Source of the DNA: Thalassospira alkalitolerans | GTDB taxonomy: Bacteria > Pseudomonadota > Alphaproteobacteria > Rhodospirillales > Thalassospiraceae | DNA length: 64,000 nt | Direction: 5' to 3' | Assembly (NCBI RefSeq): GCF_002115745.1 | Contig: NZ_JFKB01000006.1 | Coordinates: 186,001-250,000, forward strand | Part shown: positions 54,406 through 63,349 of the stretch, one piece after another | Position numbering within the stretch: the stretch's first letter is position 1 | How the letters are laid out: the number at the start of each line of letters is the position of its first letter | Position numbers and translations under genes: made by a program | The notes under the pieces: generated by a model | Databases searched by the model: none | What the model was told of the DNA's origin: nothing | Seen by the model: the letters and a program-made list of their open reading frames with translations, nothing else

Positions 54406-55512
54406 TCAAGGCATTGTCTTTGGCACCATCAACCGCACCGGCTGGCGTTTTGGCCCCCATGTGCCGGGGTGCCGTTGAAACACGCCCGCGCAATGGGTGC
54501 CGCACTTGGTACAGGCCCCCTGCGCATCAAGGTTCCAATCCGATAACTGATACCAATCGCGCCCGATCAGGATGTGGCCGCAGTTATGGCAAAACGTACT
54601 CGACCCGGCCTTGTCATGGACATTGCCGACATAGGCATAACGAATGCCGTTTTTCATCGCGATATCACGCGCCCGGATCAGGGTTGCGGGCGGGGTGCGC
54701 GGGTGATCCATCATTTTCCAATCGGGATGAAAGGCCGAAAAATGCATCGGTACATCGGGGCCAAGTTCATCATGGACCCATTGGGTCATTTCATCGAATT
54801 CGGCGTCGCCATCATTTTCGCCGGGGATCACCAGATTGGTCAGTTCAAACCACACCCCGGTTTCATGTTTCAGGTATTTAAGCGTTTCCAAAACATCGGC
54901 CAAATGGGCGGAACACAGCTTGTGATAGAAATCCTCGGTAAAGCCCTTAAGGTCCACATTGGCCGCATCCATATGGCGGAAAAACTCTTCGCGGGCCTTA
55001 TCCCCGATATAGCCCGCCGTCACGGCCACAGTCCGAATACCCGCCTCACGGCACGCTTGGGCCACATCAACCGCATACTCAAGGAAAATCACCGGATCGT
55101 TATAGGTAAATGCGACAGCGGAACAGCCATAGGCCTTGGCCGTTTGGGCAATCATTTCCGGGGTGGCAAGCGATCCAAGCTTGTCCATTTCACGGGCTTT
55201 GGAAATCTCGTAATTCTGACAAAACTTGCACGTCAGATTACAGCCCGCCGTACCAAAAGACAGGATCGGGGTGCCGGGCAGGAAATGGTTCAGCGGCTTT
55301 TTCTCAACCGGATCAATGCAAAAGCCCGATGACCGACCCCAGGTGGTCAACACCATCTGATCGCCTTCGCGCTCCCGAACAAAGCACAAGCCGCGCTGCC
55401 CGTCGTTTAACTTGCAAAAACGCGGGCAGACATCGCACTGGATACGGCCATCCTCAAGATGATGCCAGTAACGGCCGGGAACCGTATCAATTTGCGGGGT
55501 CGTGACATTCAT
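54406..55512 (-). CDS. amrS: AmmeMemoRadiSam system radical SAM enzyme
   Basis: A radical SAM protein of about 368 residues related to pyruvate-formate-lyase activase. The cluster motif is CNLTCKFCQN (CX3CX2C). An N-terminal Cys set (IQCDVCPRFCKLNDGQRGLC) and a C-terminal Cys region (FCHNCGH and CTKCGTHC) could hold extra metal. This is the AmrS type found beside Memo and AMMECR1 genes. The reaction is unknown. It diverges from the Memo-AMMECR1 fusion gene with 101 bp between starts. Confidence 0.88.
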   Translation of the reverse strand: MNVTTPQIDTVPGRYWHHLEDGRIQCDVCPRFCKLNDGQRGLCFVREREGDQMVLTTWGRSSGFCIDPVEKKPLNHFLPGTPILSFGTAGCNLTCKFCQNYEISKAREMDKLGSLATPEMIAQTAKAYGCSAVAFTYNDPVIFLEYAVDVAQACREAGIRTVAVTAGYIGDKAREEFFRHMDAANVDLKGFTEDFYHKLCSAHLADVLETLKYLKHETGVWFELTNLVIPGENDGDAEFDEMTQWVHDELGPDVPMHFSAFHPDWKMMDHPRTPPATLIRARDIAMKNGIRYAYVGNVHDKAGSSTFCHNCGHILIGRDWYQLSDWNLDAQGACTKCGTHCAGVFQRHPGTWGPKRQPVRLMVPKTMP

Positions 55513-55613
55513 GGCGTTTATCACCCCAACGGGACGTCATTATTCGAAGCTTGTCCTTTCAAAGTGTAGCCCTGATCGCTATCTTTTTCAAAGGAAGCCA
55601 CGCGACAGGAACA

Positions 55614-57146
55614 ATGATGACCCTCATCCGCCCGCCTGCCATTGCCGGAACGTTTTATCCCGCCGCGCCCGATCAGCTGCAAAGCGAGATTGACGGGCTG
55701 ATCCATGCGGCGGTTGAGGCGGAGACCAAGGGTGATGCGCCAATCCCAAAGGCAATCATTGTCCCCCATGCCGGATTGATGTTTTCCGGCGCGATTGCGG
55801 GTTTGGGCTTTGCCACCGTTCGCGCGTTAAAGGGCATTGTTAAACGCATTGTGATTATCGGCCCGGCGCATCGCATGGCGTTTCAGGGGATTGCGCTGGC
55901 CAAGGCCGATGGCTTTGCGACACCACTTGGGGATCTGCGCTGTGATCTGGCCGCCCTTCAAACGGCCCTAGCCCTGCCACAGGTTCAGGTGCTTGACGAT
56001 GCGCATCGGATGGAACACGGGCTTGAGATTGAATTACCCTTTATCCAACGACTGTTTGGCGAGGATGCCGATATTGGCATTGTGCCCCTTTTGGTCAGCC
56101 GTTGCGCCGCACGGCAAGTGCATGAAGTGATCGAGGCCTTGTGGGGCGGGCCGGAAACCCTGATCGTGATTTCATCGGATTTGTCACATTTCCATGATTA
56201 CGACACCGCACAGCGCATGGATGACCATACGCGCCAGATGATCGAACGCTTTGATGCCGAAAGCATTGATACCAACGATGCCTGCGGCGCGTTGCCGGTT
56301 GCCGGAATGTTGATGTCTGCGCGCAAACGCAGCATGCGGATCAAGACCCTTGGCATGCGCAATTCCGGCGATGTGACCGGCGATAAATCCCGTGTGGTCG
56401 GCTATGGTGCATGGGCAATTTATACGGGAACGGAAAAGATGCGCGATCCGAATGCGGCGGGCAATGCCTCGGCAAGCACTGGTGATCCTGCCGGGGGTAC
56501 TGGCGGAAGCACCGGCAAAAGTACTGGCGGCGGCTTTGTTGGCGCGACCGAACAGCTTCTGACCGATCAGGGTGCCGCGATGATCGACCTTGCGCGCCGA
56601 TCCATCTTGCACGGCATTGCGCATGGCAGGCCGCTTGAGGTTGATCCATCAACTGTTTCCCCGGCCCTTTTGGCGCAGGGGGCGTGTTTTGTAACGCTGA
56701 AAAAAGCCGGTCAGCTTCGTGGCTGCATCGGATCGGTGATGGCGCATCGTGATCTGGCAAATGATATTTGCATAAATGCGTTCAAGGCCGGATTTGGCGA
56801 TCCGCGGTTTCCGCAATTGCAAGAAAATGAACTGAATGACGATCTGGAACTGTCAATTTCGGTGCTGTCGCCCCCGCGTGATTTTCCGTTTGAAAACGAA
56901 GCCGATCTGATTGCCAAACTGACCCCGTTCGAGGATGGCATTATCCTGTCAGATGGCAACCGGCGGGGATTGTTCTTGCCGCAAGTATGGGAACAATTGC
57001 CCGAACCGGCCGCATTTTTGGCCCATCTGAAACGCAAGGCCGGGCTGTCGATGGATTACTGGTCGGATCATATGCGCGCCCAGCGGTTCGTCACACGCGG
57101 TATATCGGGCACCGATATCGCGCCAACAGGTTTCTGGAATACCTGA
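55614..57146 (+). CDS. Memo-AMMECR1 fusion protein (AmrB-AmrA)
   Basis: 510 residues with two domains. Memo (about 5-275): RPPAIAGTFYPAAPDQL, VPHAGLMFSG, ISSDLSHFHDYDTA. A Gly/Ser/Thr linker (about 290-325) follows, then AMMECR1 (about 330-500) with LRGCIGS, the family hallmark. Memo resembles extradiol dioxygenases and its metal-site histidines are visible. All three AmmeMemoRadiSam activities are therefore here, two fused. AGGA precedes ATG 55614. Confidence 0.9.
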   Translation: MMTLIRPPAIAGTFYPAAPDQLQSEIDGLIHAAVEAETKGDAPIPKAIIVPHAGLMFSGAIAGLGFATVRALKGIVKRIVIIGPAHRMAFQGIALAKADGFATPLGDLRCDLAALQTALALPQVQVLDDAHRMEHGLEIELPFIQRLFGEDADIGIVPLLVSRCAARQVHEVIEALWGGPETLIVISSDLSHFHDYDTAQRMDDHTRQMIERFDAESIDTNDACGALPVAGMLMSARKRSMRIKTLGMRNSGDVTGDKSRVVGYGAWAIYTGTEKMRDPNAAGNASASTGDPAGGTGGSTGKSTGGGFVGATEQLLTDQGAAMIDLARRSILHGIAHGRPLEVDPSTVSPALLAQGACFVTLKKAGQLRGCIGSVMAHRDLANDICINAFKAGFGDPRFPQLQENELNDDLELSISVLSPPRDFPFENEADLIAKLTPFEDGIILSDGNRRGLFLPQVWEQLPEPAAFLAHLKRKAGLSMDYWSDHMRAQRFVTRGISGTDIAPTGFWNT

Positions 57147-57184
57147 AAACAAAGGCCCCATCCGGGGACTTACCCCGGTGCCGA

Positions 57185-57985
57185 TTACGCAACATTGCGA
57201 TTGCGGGTTTGGGCAATTCGTTCCAAAGCCTTGGCGTGCAGTTCCGGGGTTGCCGCGGCCAGGACCTGTCCGTTTGATGACAGGTCAAGCACATTGCCAT
57301 CCCAATCAGTAATCACCCCGCCCGCCCCGGTAACAATCGGAACCAATGCCAGAAAGTCATAAGGTTGCAAGCTGGCCTCTAATATCAAATCGACATGCCC
57401 AGATGCCAAAAGGCCATAGCTATAACAATCACCGCCAAACCGGCGTTCGATGCAGGCCCGACTGAGGTTTTCAAATATATCGGCTTCGGCGCCAACGAAT
57501 TGATCGGGTGACGTGGCAAACAAAATCGCATCGTCAAGCGCGGTGATTTTGCCGGTCGTACATAAATCATCACCACAAAAGGTGCCACTTCCGGCACGGC
57601 CAACCCATGTTTCGGCCAAAAGCGGCATATCGATCACGCCCAAAACAGGACGCCCATCGTCAAGCAACGCAATCAGGGTGCCAAAAACCGGCACGCCAGA
57701 GATAAAGCTTTTTGTGCCGTCGATGGGGTCAATCACCCAGACATATCGGGTATCAAGCCCATGACCACCGTGTTCTTCGCCCAAAATGCCATGATCGGGC
57801 AAATGCTGGCTCAATACAGCCTTCATCGCGGTTTCAATCATGCGATCGGCAAATGTCACCGGGCTTTGATCGGATTTACGTTCAACGGTTAACGGAGCCC
57901 GAAAATATTGTCGGGCGATGGGCCGCGACGCCGCCAGCATGGCATGGGCAACATCACAAAAAGACGTCAGCATATTATTCATCAC
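57185..57985 (-). CDS. Inositol-monophosphatase-family phosphatase (HisN-like)
   Basis: 266 residues. IMPase metal motifs: ILGEEHG (Glu), WVIDPIDGTKSF, and the C-terminal LQPYDFLALVPIVTGAGG. The overall sequence is of the HisN (histidinol-phosphatase) subfamily. No his gene is nearby. It overlaps the deoR-type gene by 4 nt (ATGA) and ends the importer operon. A role on glycerol- or polyol-phosphate is as likely as histidine synthesis. Confidence 0.8.
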   Translation of the reverse strand: MMNNMLTSFCDVAHAMLAASRPIARQYFRAPLTVERKSDQSPVTFADRMIETAMKAVLSQHLPDHGILGEEHGGHGLDTRYVWVIDPIDGTKSFISGVPVFGTLIALLDDGRPVLGVIDMPLLAETWVGRAGSGTFCGDDLCTTGKITALDDAILFATSPDQFVGAEADIFENLSRACIERRFGGDCYSYGLLASGHVDLILEASLQPYDFLALVPIVTGAGGVITDWDGNVLDLSSNGQVLAAATPELHAKALERIAQTRNRNVA

Positions 57986-58770
57986 GCATGATCATCCGCG
58001 CCATCGGTGCCATTCGTCCCATCGGCCAAAAGCACATGACCATGTTCAAGTTCGGCGGCGATGCCATCGGGAACTTTGTCAGACACCAGCACATCAACCT
58101 CGGACCAATCGCAAACACGGATCAGCCCGGATTTTTCGAACTTGCTACTATCCATCAACACGATGGTTTGTTCGGCCTGCGGGATCATGGCCTGTTTAAA
58201 TTCGGCCTCGAACAGATCAAAATCATAACATCCGCGCGGTGAGCCTGCGACCATCGAGGTCACGAAATAGGTCGGCGTAAAACGCGACAGAAATTCGATT
58301 GTGCGCACGCCGGTCAATGTCTGATCCTCGGCGCGCAATTCTCCGCCCGGCAGGATAACCCGGTGCCGACTGTTGGCGGATGCGAAAATACGCGCGATTT
58401 CCAACGAAATCGTCAGAACCGATATCCGTTCGCGATGCACCAGTTCGCGGGCCAAAAAGCAGGCCGTGGAACTGTTATCAAGCAAGACAGTTGCGCCTTC
58501 GCAGATATATTTCGCGGCACGGGCGGCGATTTTTGCCTTGGCGTCTGCGGCCTCGTTCAAACGTCGTTCGAACGGGGGTTCGGCCGATGATTGCGACAAT
58601 CGGACGCCGCCATGAAACTTTTCAACAATCCCATCCGCAGACAGGACTTTCAAATCGCGACGAATGGTTTCATCAGAAACATCAAATTTCTCGGCAATCT
58701 CGCTGATTGCGGCGATGCCCTGAGCTTCGAGCAAGGATAAAATCTGTTGTTGGCGGGTTGTTGGTGCCAT
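57982..58770 (-). CDS. DeoR/GlpR-family regulator
   Basis: 262 residues. HTH SEIAEKFDVSDETIRRDLKVL (about 22-42) with KFHGG wing, then the DeoRC sugar-phosphate sensor domain with VLLDNSSTACFLARELVHRE. Regulators of this type bind phosphorylated sugars or glycerol-3-phosphate. It lies 18 nt after the ATPase gene, translated in the same operon. Its probable operator is at 63179-63198. Confidence 0.88.
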   Translation of the reverse strand: MAPTTRQQQILSLLEAQGIAAISEIAEKFDVSDETIRRDLKVLSADGIVEKFHGGVRLSQSSAEPPFERRLNEAADAKAKIAARAAKYICEGATVLLDNSSTACFLARELVHRERISVLTISLEIARIFASANSRHRVILPGGELRAEDQTLTGVRTIEFLSRFTPTYFVTSMVAGSPRGCYDFDLFEAEFKQAMIPQAEQTIVLMDSSKFEKSGLIRVCDWSEVDVLVSDKVPDGIAAELEHGHVLLADGTNGTDGADDHA

Positions 58771-58788
58771 TTCTATGCGTTCTCCAGC

Positions 58789-59871
58789 TCAGTCTTGCAG
58801 GTCAACTTGCAGATCAATTGCATGACCCGTTTTACCGTGAAACAACCTTACACGGGACAGGTCAAAATCAAGTCCAACTTCTGTGCCGGGTTCCGGCGCA
58901 CCGGCAACTGCCCCGCGCACGGTGATGCGTTCGTCCCCAACCGCAACTTCCAACAGGGCCTCGGCACCGATTAATTCGGTTCGTTCAACCCGTCCGCGCG
59001 CCATGCCAATGCCCTGTGTCAGGCTGACTTCTTCGGCGCGCACCCCCAAAATCAAATCATCCGGAAGCCCCGCCTGCCCCATATCAATACCGGCCTGAAA
59101 TGCCGTATGCGACAACATTCCAGTGCCATTGGCCTTGCACGGAATCAACCCCATTTCAGGCGACCCGATAAAGGTCGCAACAAAGGTATTGGCCGGATGC
59201 ATATAGATATCCATCGGCGCACCGACCTGTTGCAAGCGCCCCTTGGACATCATGGCAACGCGGGTGCCAAGGGTCATGGCTTCGATCTGATCATGGGTGA
59301 CGTAAATAACCGTTAGCCCCAATTCACGGTGCAAACGTTTAAGTTCGCCGCGCATGCGATTGCGTAATTTGGCATCCAGATTGGAAAGCGGTTCGTCAAA
59401 CAAAAAGACTTTGGGTTGACGGACCAAGGCGCGGCCAATCGCCACGCGTTGGCGTTCACCGCCTGATAATTCTTTGGGCCGCCGGTCCAAAAGATCATTG
59501 ATGTTCAGGATCTCGGCGGCCTCGTGGATACGGCTGTCAATCTCGGCCTTGGACAGTTTGGTGGTTTTCATCAGGCCAAAGGCCATATTGCGATAGGCGG
59601 TCATATGCGGATACAGGGCATAGGACTGAAACACCATGGCAATATCGCGCTTTTGCGGGGCGGCATGGGTAACATCCACACCATCAATCACCAACTGACC
59701 AGCCGTGATGTCTTCCAATCCGGCAACCATGCGAAGGGTTGTCGATTTGCCACATCCCGACGGGCCGACAAGAACCATAAATTCCCGGTCCTCGATTGTC
59801 AGGGATACGTCATGCACAACGTCACGCTTGTCATAGGACTTGCAGATATTCTGAAGAGTAACGGTAGCCAT
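58789..59871 (-). CDS. ugpC: UgpC/MalK-type ABC transporter ATPase
   Basis: 360 residues. Walker A GPSGCGKST, signature LSGGERQRVAIGRALV, Walker B VFLFDEPLSNLD, and a C-terminal TOBE domain (about 240-350). Energises the importer encoded just upstream. The symbol reflects likely orthology to ugp, not proof of substrate. Confidence 0.88.
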   Translation of the reverse strand: MATVTLQNICKSYDKRDVVHDVSLTIEDREFMVLVGPSGCGKSTTLRMVAGLEDITAGQLVIDGVDVTHAAPQKRDIAMVFQSYALYPHMTAYRNMAFGLMKTTKLSKAEIDSRIHEAAEILNINDLLDRRPKELSGGERQRVAIGRALVRQPKVFLFDEPLSNLDAKLRNRMRGELKRLHRELGLTVIYVTHDQIEAMTLGTRVAMMSKGRLQQVGAPMDIYMHPANTFVATFIGSPEMGLIPCKANGTGMLSHTAFQAGIDMGQAGLPDDLILGVRAEEVSLTQGIGMARGRVERTELIGAEALLEVAVGDERITVRGAVAGAPEPGTEVGLDFDLSRVRLFHGKTGHAIDLQVDLQD

Positions 59872-59892
59872 TGCGGGGTCTCCGAAGAAGCG

Positions 59893-60825
59893 TCACTTGA
59901 CGCCGGTATGCATGAAACTATCGATGAAGCGGCGCTGGAAAATCACAAACACCAACAAAAGCGGCGACACAACAAGCGTGGTCCCCGCCATCAAACGGGT
60001 CCAGTCTGCACCGCTGTCTGATTTGGCAAGCAGTCCAAGACCGATGGGCAATGTGCGCACGCTGTCGGAATTTGTGACCAGCAAGGGCCACATGTAATCA
60101 TTCCAATGGGTCACAACCGAAATGATGCCAAAGGCCACCAAGGTGGGTTGCACCAAAGGCAAATAGACATGCCAAAGAATGGCAAGATGACCACAGCCAT
60201 CAAGGCGGGCCGCGTCGGATAATTCGGATGGTACCTGGCGAAATGCCTGACGCAGCATGAAAGTGCCATAGCCAGAGGCAACAAACGGCACGATCATCGC
60301 TGGCAGTGTATTGATCAGCCCCAATTCACGCAGCGTGACAAAATTGGTCAGGAAAATCGCATAGATCGGGAACATCACCTGAAGCAGGAACAGGGTGAAC
60401 AAAAACCGTTTCAGCGGAAATTCCAGCCGGGCAAAGGCATAGGCCGCCAGCGTAATCGTTACCAGTTGGGCAATCAGGATCGACCCGGTCACCAAGATTG
60501 AATTGACCAGATACATCCCGAACGGGGCGACGGCCAAGGTTGCCGGATAATTGGCAAAATTCAAAACCGCGGGCAAAATACCGGCATCAGGATCAAAAAC
60601 TTCGACCTTGGTTTTAAGCGAGGTTAGAACGATCCAGATCATCGGGCTAAGCCAAAGCAAAACCAAAGGCGCCAGAATGAAATGCTGCCAGCGGCGCGAC
60701 ATCCACCGCAGAACCACAGAAAACGGCGATGGAACAATGGCGGCAACAGTGTTGGCGGCGGTGGTGGCGGTGCTCGCGGTGGTCGCGGTGCTCGCGGCCT
60801 GTGTGTTGCGAACGATGTCAGTCAT
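59893..60825 (-). CDS. ugpE: ABC transporter permease (UgpE-like)
   Basis: 310 residues with six membrane helices and the coupling loop DAARLDGCGHLAILWHVYLPLVQP. The N-terminus is unusual: a low-complexity stretch ASTATTASTATTAANT coded by four 9-bp tandem repeats (60758-60793). The start codon overlaps the stop of the other permease by one base (TAATG). Confidence 0.88.
   Translation of the reverse strand: MTDIVRNTQAASTATTASTATTAANTVAAIVPSPFSVVLRWMSRRWQHFILAPLVLLWLSPMIWIVLTSLKTKVEVFDPDAGILPAVLNFANYPATLAVAPFGMYLVNSILVTGSILIAQLVTITLAAYAFARLEFPLKRFLFTLFLLQVMFPIYAIFLTNFVTLRELGLINTLPAMIVPFVASGYGTFMLRQAFRQVPSELSDAARLDGCGHLAILWHVYLPLVQPTLVAFGIISVVTHWNDYMWPLLVTNSDSVRTLPIGLGLLAKSDSGADWTRLMAGTTLVVSPLLLVFVIFQRRFIDSFMHTGVK
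60758..60793. repeat. Four 9-bp tandem repeats in the permease N-terminus
   Basis: Units of the type GCGGTG(G/C)T(G/C) repeated four times without a break. Copy-number change would keep the frame and only alter the length of the Ala/Thr tail. Confidence 0.75.
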
Positions 60826-61727
60826 TACCGTTCCCCCATGTAATGCACGCGACGGCCAAGGGTCAGCGCAACCAAACCAATCAACCCCAGAACAAAGATC
60901 AGCAACGTATTGGCAATGGTCGAGGCATAGCCGATATCCTGATACTGGAAACCGTTCTGATAGATATAAAATGTCAGCACATTGGTGGAATCCGCTGGTC
61001 CGCCCTGGGTCATGACATAGACGTAATCAAAAATCTGATAGCTGTGCAAAAGGCCGATCACGATCACAAAATACAAGGTCGGCGATATCAACGGCACGGT
61101 GATGTGCAGCAATCGCGATACCGGCCCGACCCCGTCCAGACGGGCGGCTTCATAAAGGTCCGAGGGCACAAGCTTCAACGCGGCCAGCAAAATCAGCATG
61201 AAATATCCCGAATATTTCCAGATGCTCATCAGGATAATTGCCGGAAGCGCCCATTTGCTGTCGTAAAGCCAGTCAAGGCGCGGCAACCCAAGGAAATTAA
61301 GCGCCTCGTTAATCGGGCCATAACCCGGTGCATACAAAAATACCCACACCATGCCCGCCGCAACAGACGGGATCATCACCGGATAGAAGAATGCCGATCT
61401 GTAAATCGCCATCCCGCGCAATTTGCTATCCATGGCCACGGCCAGCAAAAGGGCGACGATGATCGACAGGGGAATGGTTGTCAGCGTGTAAAAGGCCGTA
61501 TTGCCCAGAACTTTCCAGAACAACCCGTCATCAAGCAGCCGCAAATAGTTTTCAGCCCCCAGCCAGAATATTCTGGGGTCCCCCAGTGCAACATCATGAA
61601 GGCTGAACCAAAAGGATCGCAGGATCGGCCAATAGGTAAATGCCGCCAGAAAAATCAGCGACGGCAGAAGCAGCGCATAGGCCAGAAAAACTTCCTTGCG
61701 CCACACTGTTGCAAAGCGGTGCGACAT
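60825..61727 (-). CDS. ugpA: ABC transporter permease (UgpA-like)
   Basis: About 300 residues, six helices, coupling loop EAARLDGVGPVSRLLHITVPLISP. Opens MSHRFATVWRKEVFLAYALLLPSLIFL. An upstream in-frame ATG (61778) would add a non-conserved tail. It forms the importer with ugpB (78 nt upstream), ugpE and ugpC. Confidence 0.88.
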   Translation of the reverse strand: MSHRFATVWRKEVFLAYALLLPSLIFLAAFTYWPILRSFWFSLHDVALGDPRIFWLGAENYLRLLDDGLFWKVLGNTAFYTLTTIPLSIIVALLLAVAMDSKLRGMAIYRSAFFYPVMIPSVAAGMVWVFLYAPGYGPINEALNFLGLPRLDWLYDSKWALPAIILMSIWKYSGYFMLILLAALKLVPSDLYEAARLDGVGPVSRLLHITVPLISPTLYFVIVIGLLHSYQIFDYVYVMTQGGPADSTNVLTFYIYQNGFQYQDIGYASTIANTLLIFVLGLIGLVALTLGRRVHYMGER

Positions 61728-61805
61728 AATCGGGTATCCAGGGGAATTATTGAAAAAACCCGGGGCGCGCAAAACCAATCCCGCGCCCCGGATATCGATT
61801 TTGCG

Positions 61806-63110
61806 TTAGCCTTTCTGGCGACGCATCAAACGCTCAATTTCGCGATTGGAATTGTTGTTTGCCTCGACCAGCGCACTCGCGGCATCGACTTCACCGGCAA
61901 GGGTACGATCAAGCGCACTTTTAAGGTGCTCACGCACACGGTGATACCCCGGAACCTGAAGGAAGGCACCGGCATAGGCAGCCTGATCCAATGCAACCTT
62001 GGCCGCAGGAACCTCGACAAGGTAGCTTTGCATTTCGGCTGATTCCCATGCGGATTTACGCACAGCAAGATAGCCGGTTGCGCGGCTCCATTTTGCCTGA
62101 TTTTCGGTATTGGTCATCCAGCGGGCAAAGGTCCAGCTGGCTTCTTTCTTTTCATCCGACTGATTTTTGGCAATCATCAGCGGACCACCGCCCTGTGCCG
62201 CGCCATAGGTTTTGTTTTTCGGCATGAAGGCAACGCCAACATCAAACGATGCCGAGGTCCGCAGATTGGTCAGCGACCCGGTCGAGTGATAGAGCATCGC
62301 GGTATGACCGGCGAGGAAATCATTGGCCGATCCCTGCCAGGTTGACGCCGCAGGCATGACACCGGCATCGACCATTTTTTTCCAAAATTCAAGTGCCTCG
62401 ATTGCTTCGGGGCGATCAAACAACACTTTGTCTTTCTGCCAGGGCACCAGTTCGTTCTGACGGCAATAGCATTCGAAAATCCAGTCATGCCAGCCACCGC
62501 CAACGGTAAGGCCCCAGCGTTTAAGATCGCCACCTTCGCGCAGGGTCAATGCCTGTGCCGCGACCAAAAGCTCGTCCCAGGTATCGGGTGCCTTGGTAAT
62601 ACCGGCAGCCTTAAAGGCATCCTTGTTGTAATAAAGCACCGGGGTCGATGGCTGGAACGGCAGACCGTACAAACGATCATCGGAAATACAGGTATTGAGG
62701 AAGCCCGGCAGGAAATCGTCATAAATATCGTCGGCCTTGGCAAGGTCGGTGATATCTTCAAGCGCATCAAGCCCAAGGAAGGTCTGAAGTGCCGAGTTGA
62801 TCGGCAACCAAAGTGATGGCGGTTCGTCGATACCAAGGCTTGTGATAACTTTTTGCTCGGTATTATCATAGCTACCGGCATAGATGGCTTCGACTTCGAT
62901 ACCCGGGTGCTGGGCATTAAAATCCGCAACCATCCCGGAAACGATCCGGTTGATGTCACCCGATACGCCGACCGGATACATAAATTGCAACTTTACCGGA
63001 CCAGAAGCCCGGGCAGAACGGATCAGCCCCGGTGCCAAACCGATAACGGGAATTGCGGCACTCGCGGCAAGAAACTTGCGACGCGACAGGTTAAACTTCG
63101 AAGGGTTCAT
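61806..63110 (-). CDS. ugpB: ABC transporter substrate-binding protein (UgpB-like), Tat-exported
   Basis: 434 residues. MNPSKFNLSRRKFLAASAAI carries a twin-arginine signal (SRRKFLA) with cleavage after ARA. Cluster-F/MalE-like binding fold: FNAQHPGIEVEAIYAGSYDN, YGLPFQPSTPVLYYNKDAF, STGSLTNLRTSASFDVGVAFMP and RATGYLAVRKSAW. These match the sn-glycerol-3-phosphate binding (UgpB) group. GGAG lies ahead of ATG 63110; two further ATGs upstream are possible. First gene of the leftward operon. Confidence 0.85.
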   Translation of the reverse strand: MNPSKFNLSRRKFLAASAAIPVIGLAPGLIRSARASGPVKLQFMYPVGVSGDINRIVSGMVADFNAQHPGIEVEAIYAGSYDNTEQKVITSLGIDEPPSLWLPINSALQTFLGLDALEDITDLAKADDIYDDFLPGFLNTCISDDRLYGLPFQPSTPVLYYNKDAFKAAGITKAPDTWDELLVAAQALTLREGGDLKRWGLTVGGGWHDWIFECYCRQNELVPWQKDKVLFDRPEAIEALEFWKKMVDAGVMPAASTWQGSANDFLAGHTAMLYHSTGSLTNLRTSASFDVGVAFMPKNKTYGAAQGGGPLMIAKNQSDEKKEASWTFARWMTNTENQAKWSRATGYLAVRKSAWESAEMQSYLVEVPAAKVALDQAAYAGAFLQVPGYHRVREHLKSALDRTLAGEVDAASALVEANNNSNREIERLMRRQKG

Positions 63111-63178
63111 GACAAGCATCTCCATATTCGTTTAGACCAAGGACGATTGCCCGCAGCGGGCCGTGGAAAATCTGAGGC

Positions 63179-63198
63179 TTTCGATGATTTCAACGAAA
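63179..63198. promoter_or_regulatory. Candidate DeoR-type operator
   Basis: TTTCG (63179-63183) and CGAAA (63194-63198), an inverted pair with a 10-nt spacer, in the divergent promoter between ugpB and the phosphoesterase gene. TTTCG/CGAAA half-sites are common for DeoR-family repressors. Confidence 0.45.
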
Positions 63199-63349
63199 TA
63201 TTCCCACAAAATTCGCCGGAAAATGGTGACATTTCCAATACAATTCCATGACATCGCCAAAAACCAGTCCACTTTTGCCTTCAGACATGGCTAAATCCAC
63301 AAATCCTTGGCACCTGCTTTGACACCTTTGACCACAAGAGCCCGAAACA

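Noticed and set aside
57185..57985. Histidine biosynthesis gene hisN assigned outright
   Set aside because: Subfamily similarity fits, but the operon is a phosphate-compound importer with no his genes, so the symbol was withheld.
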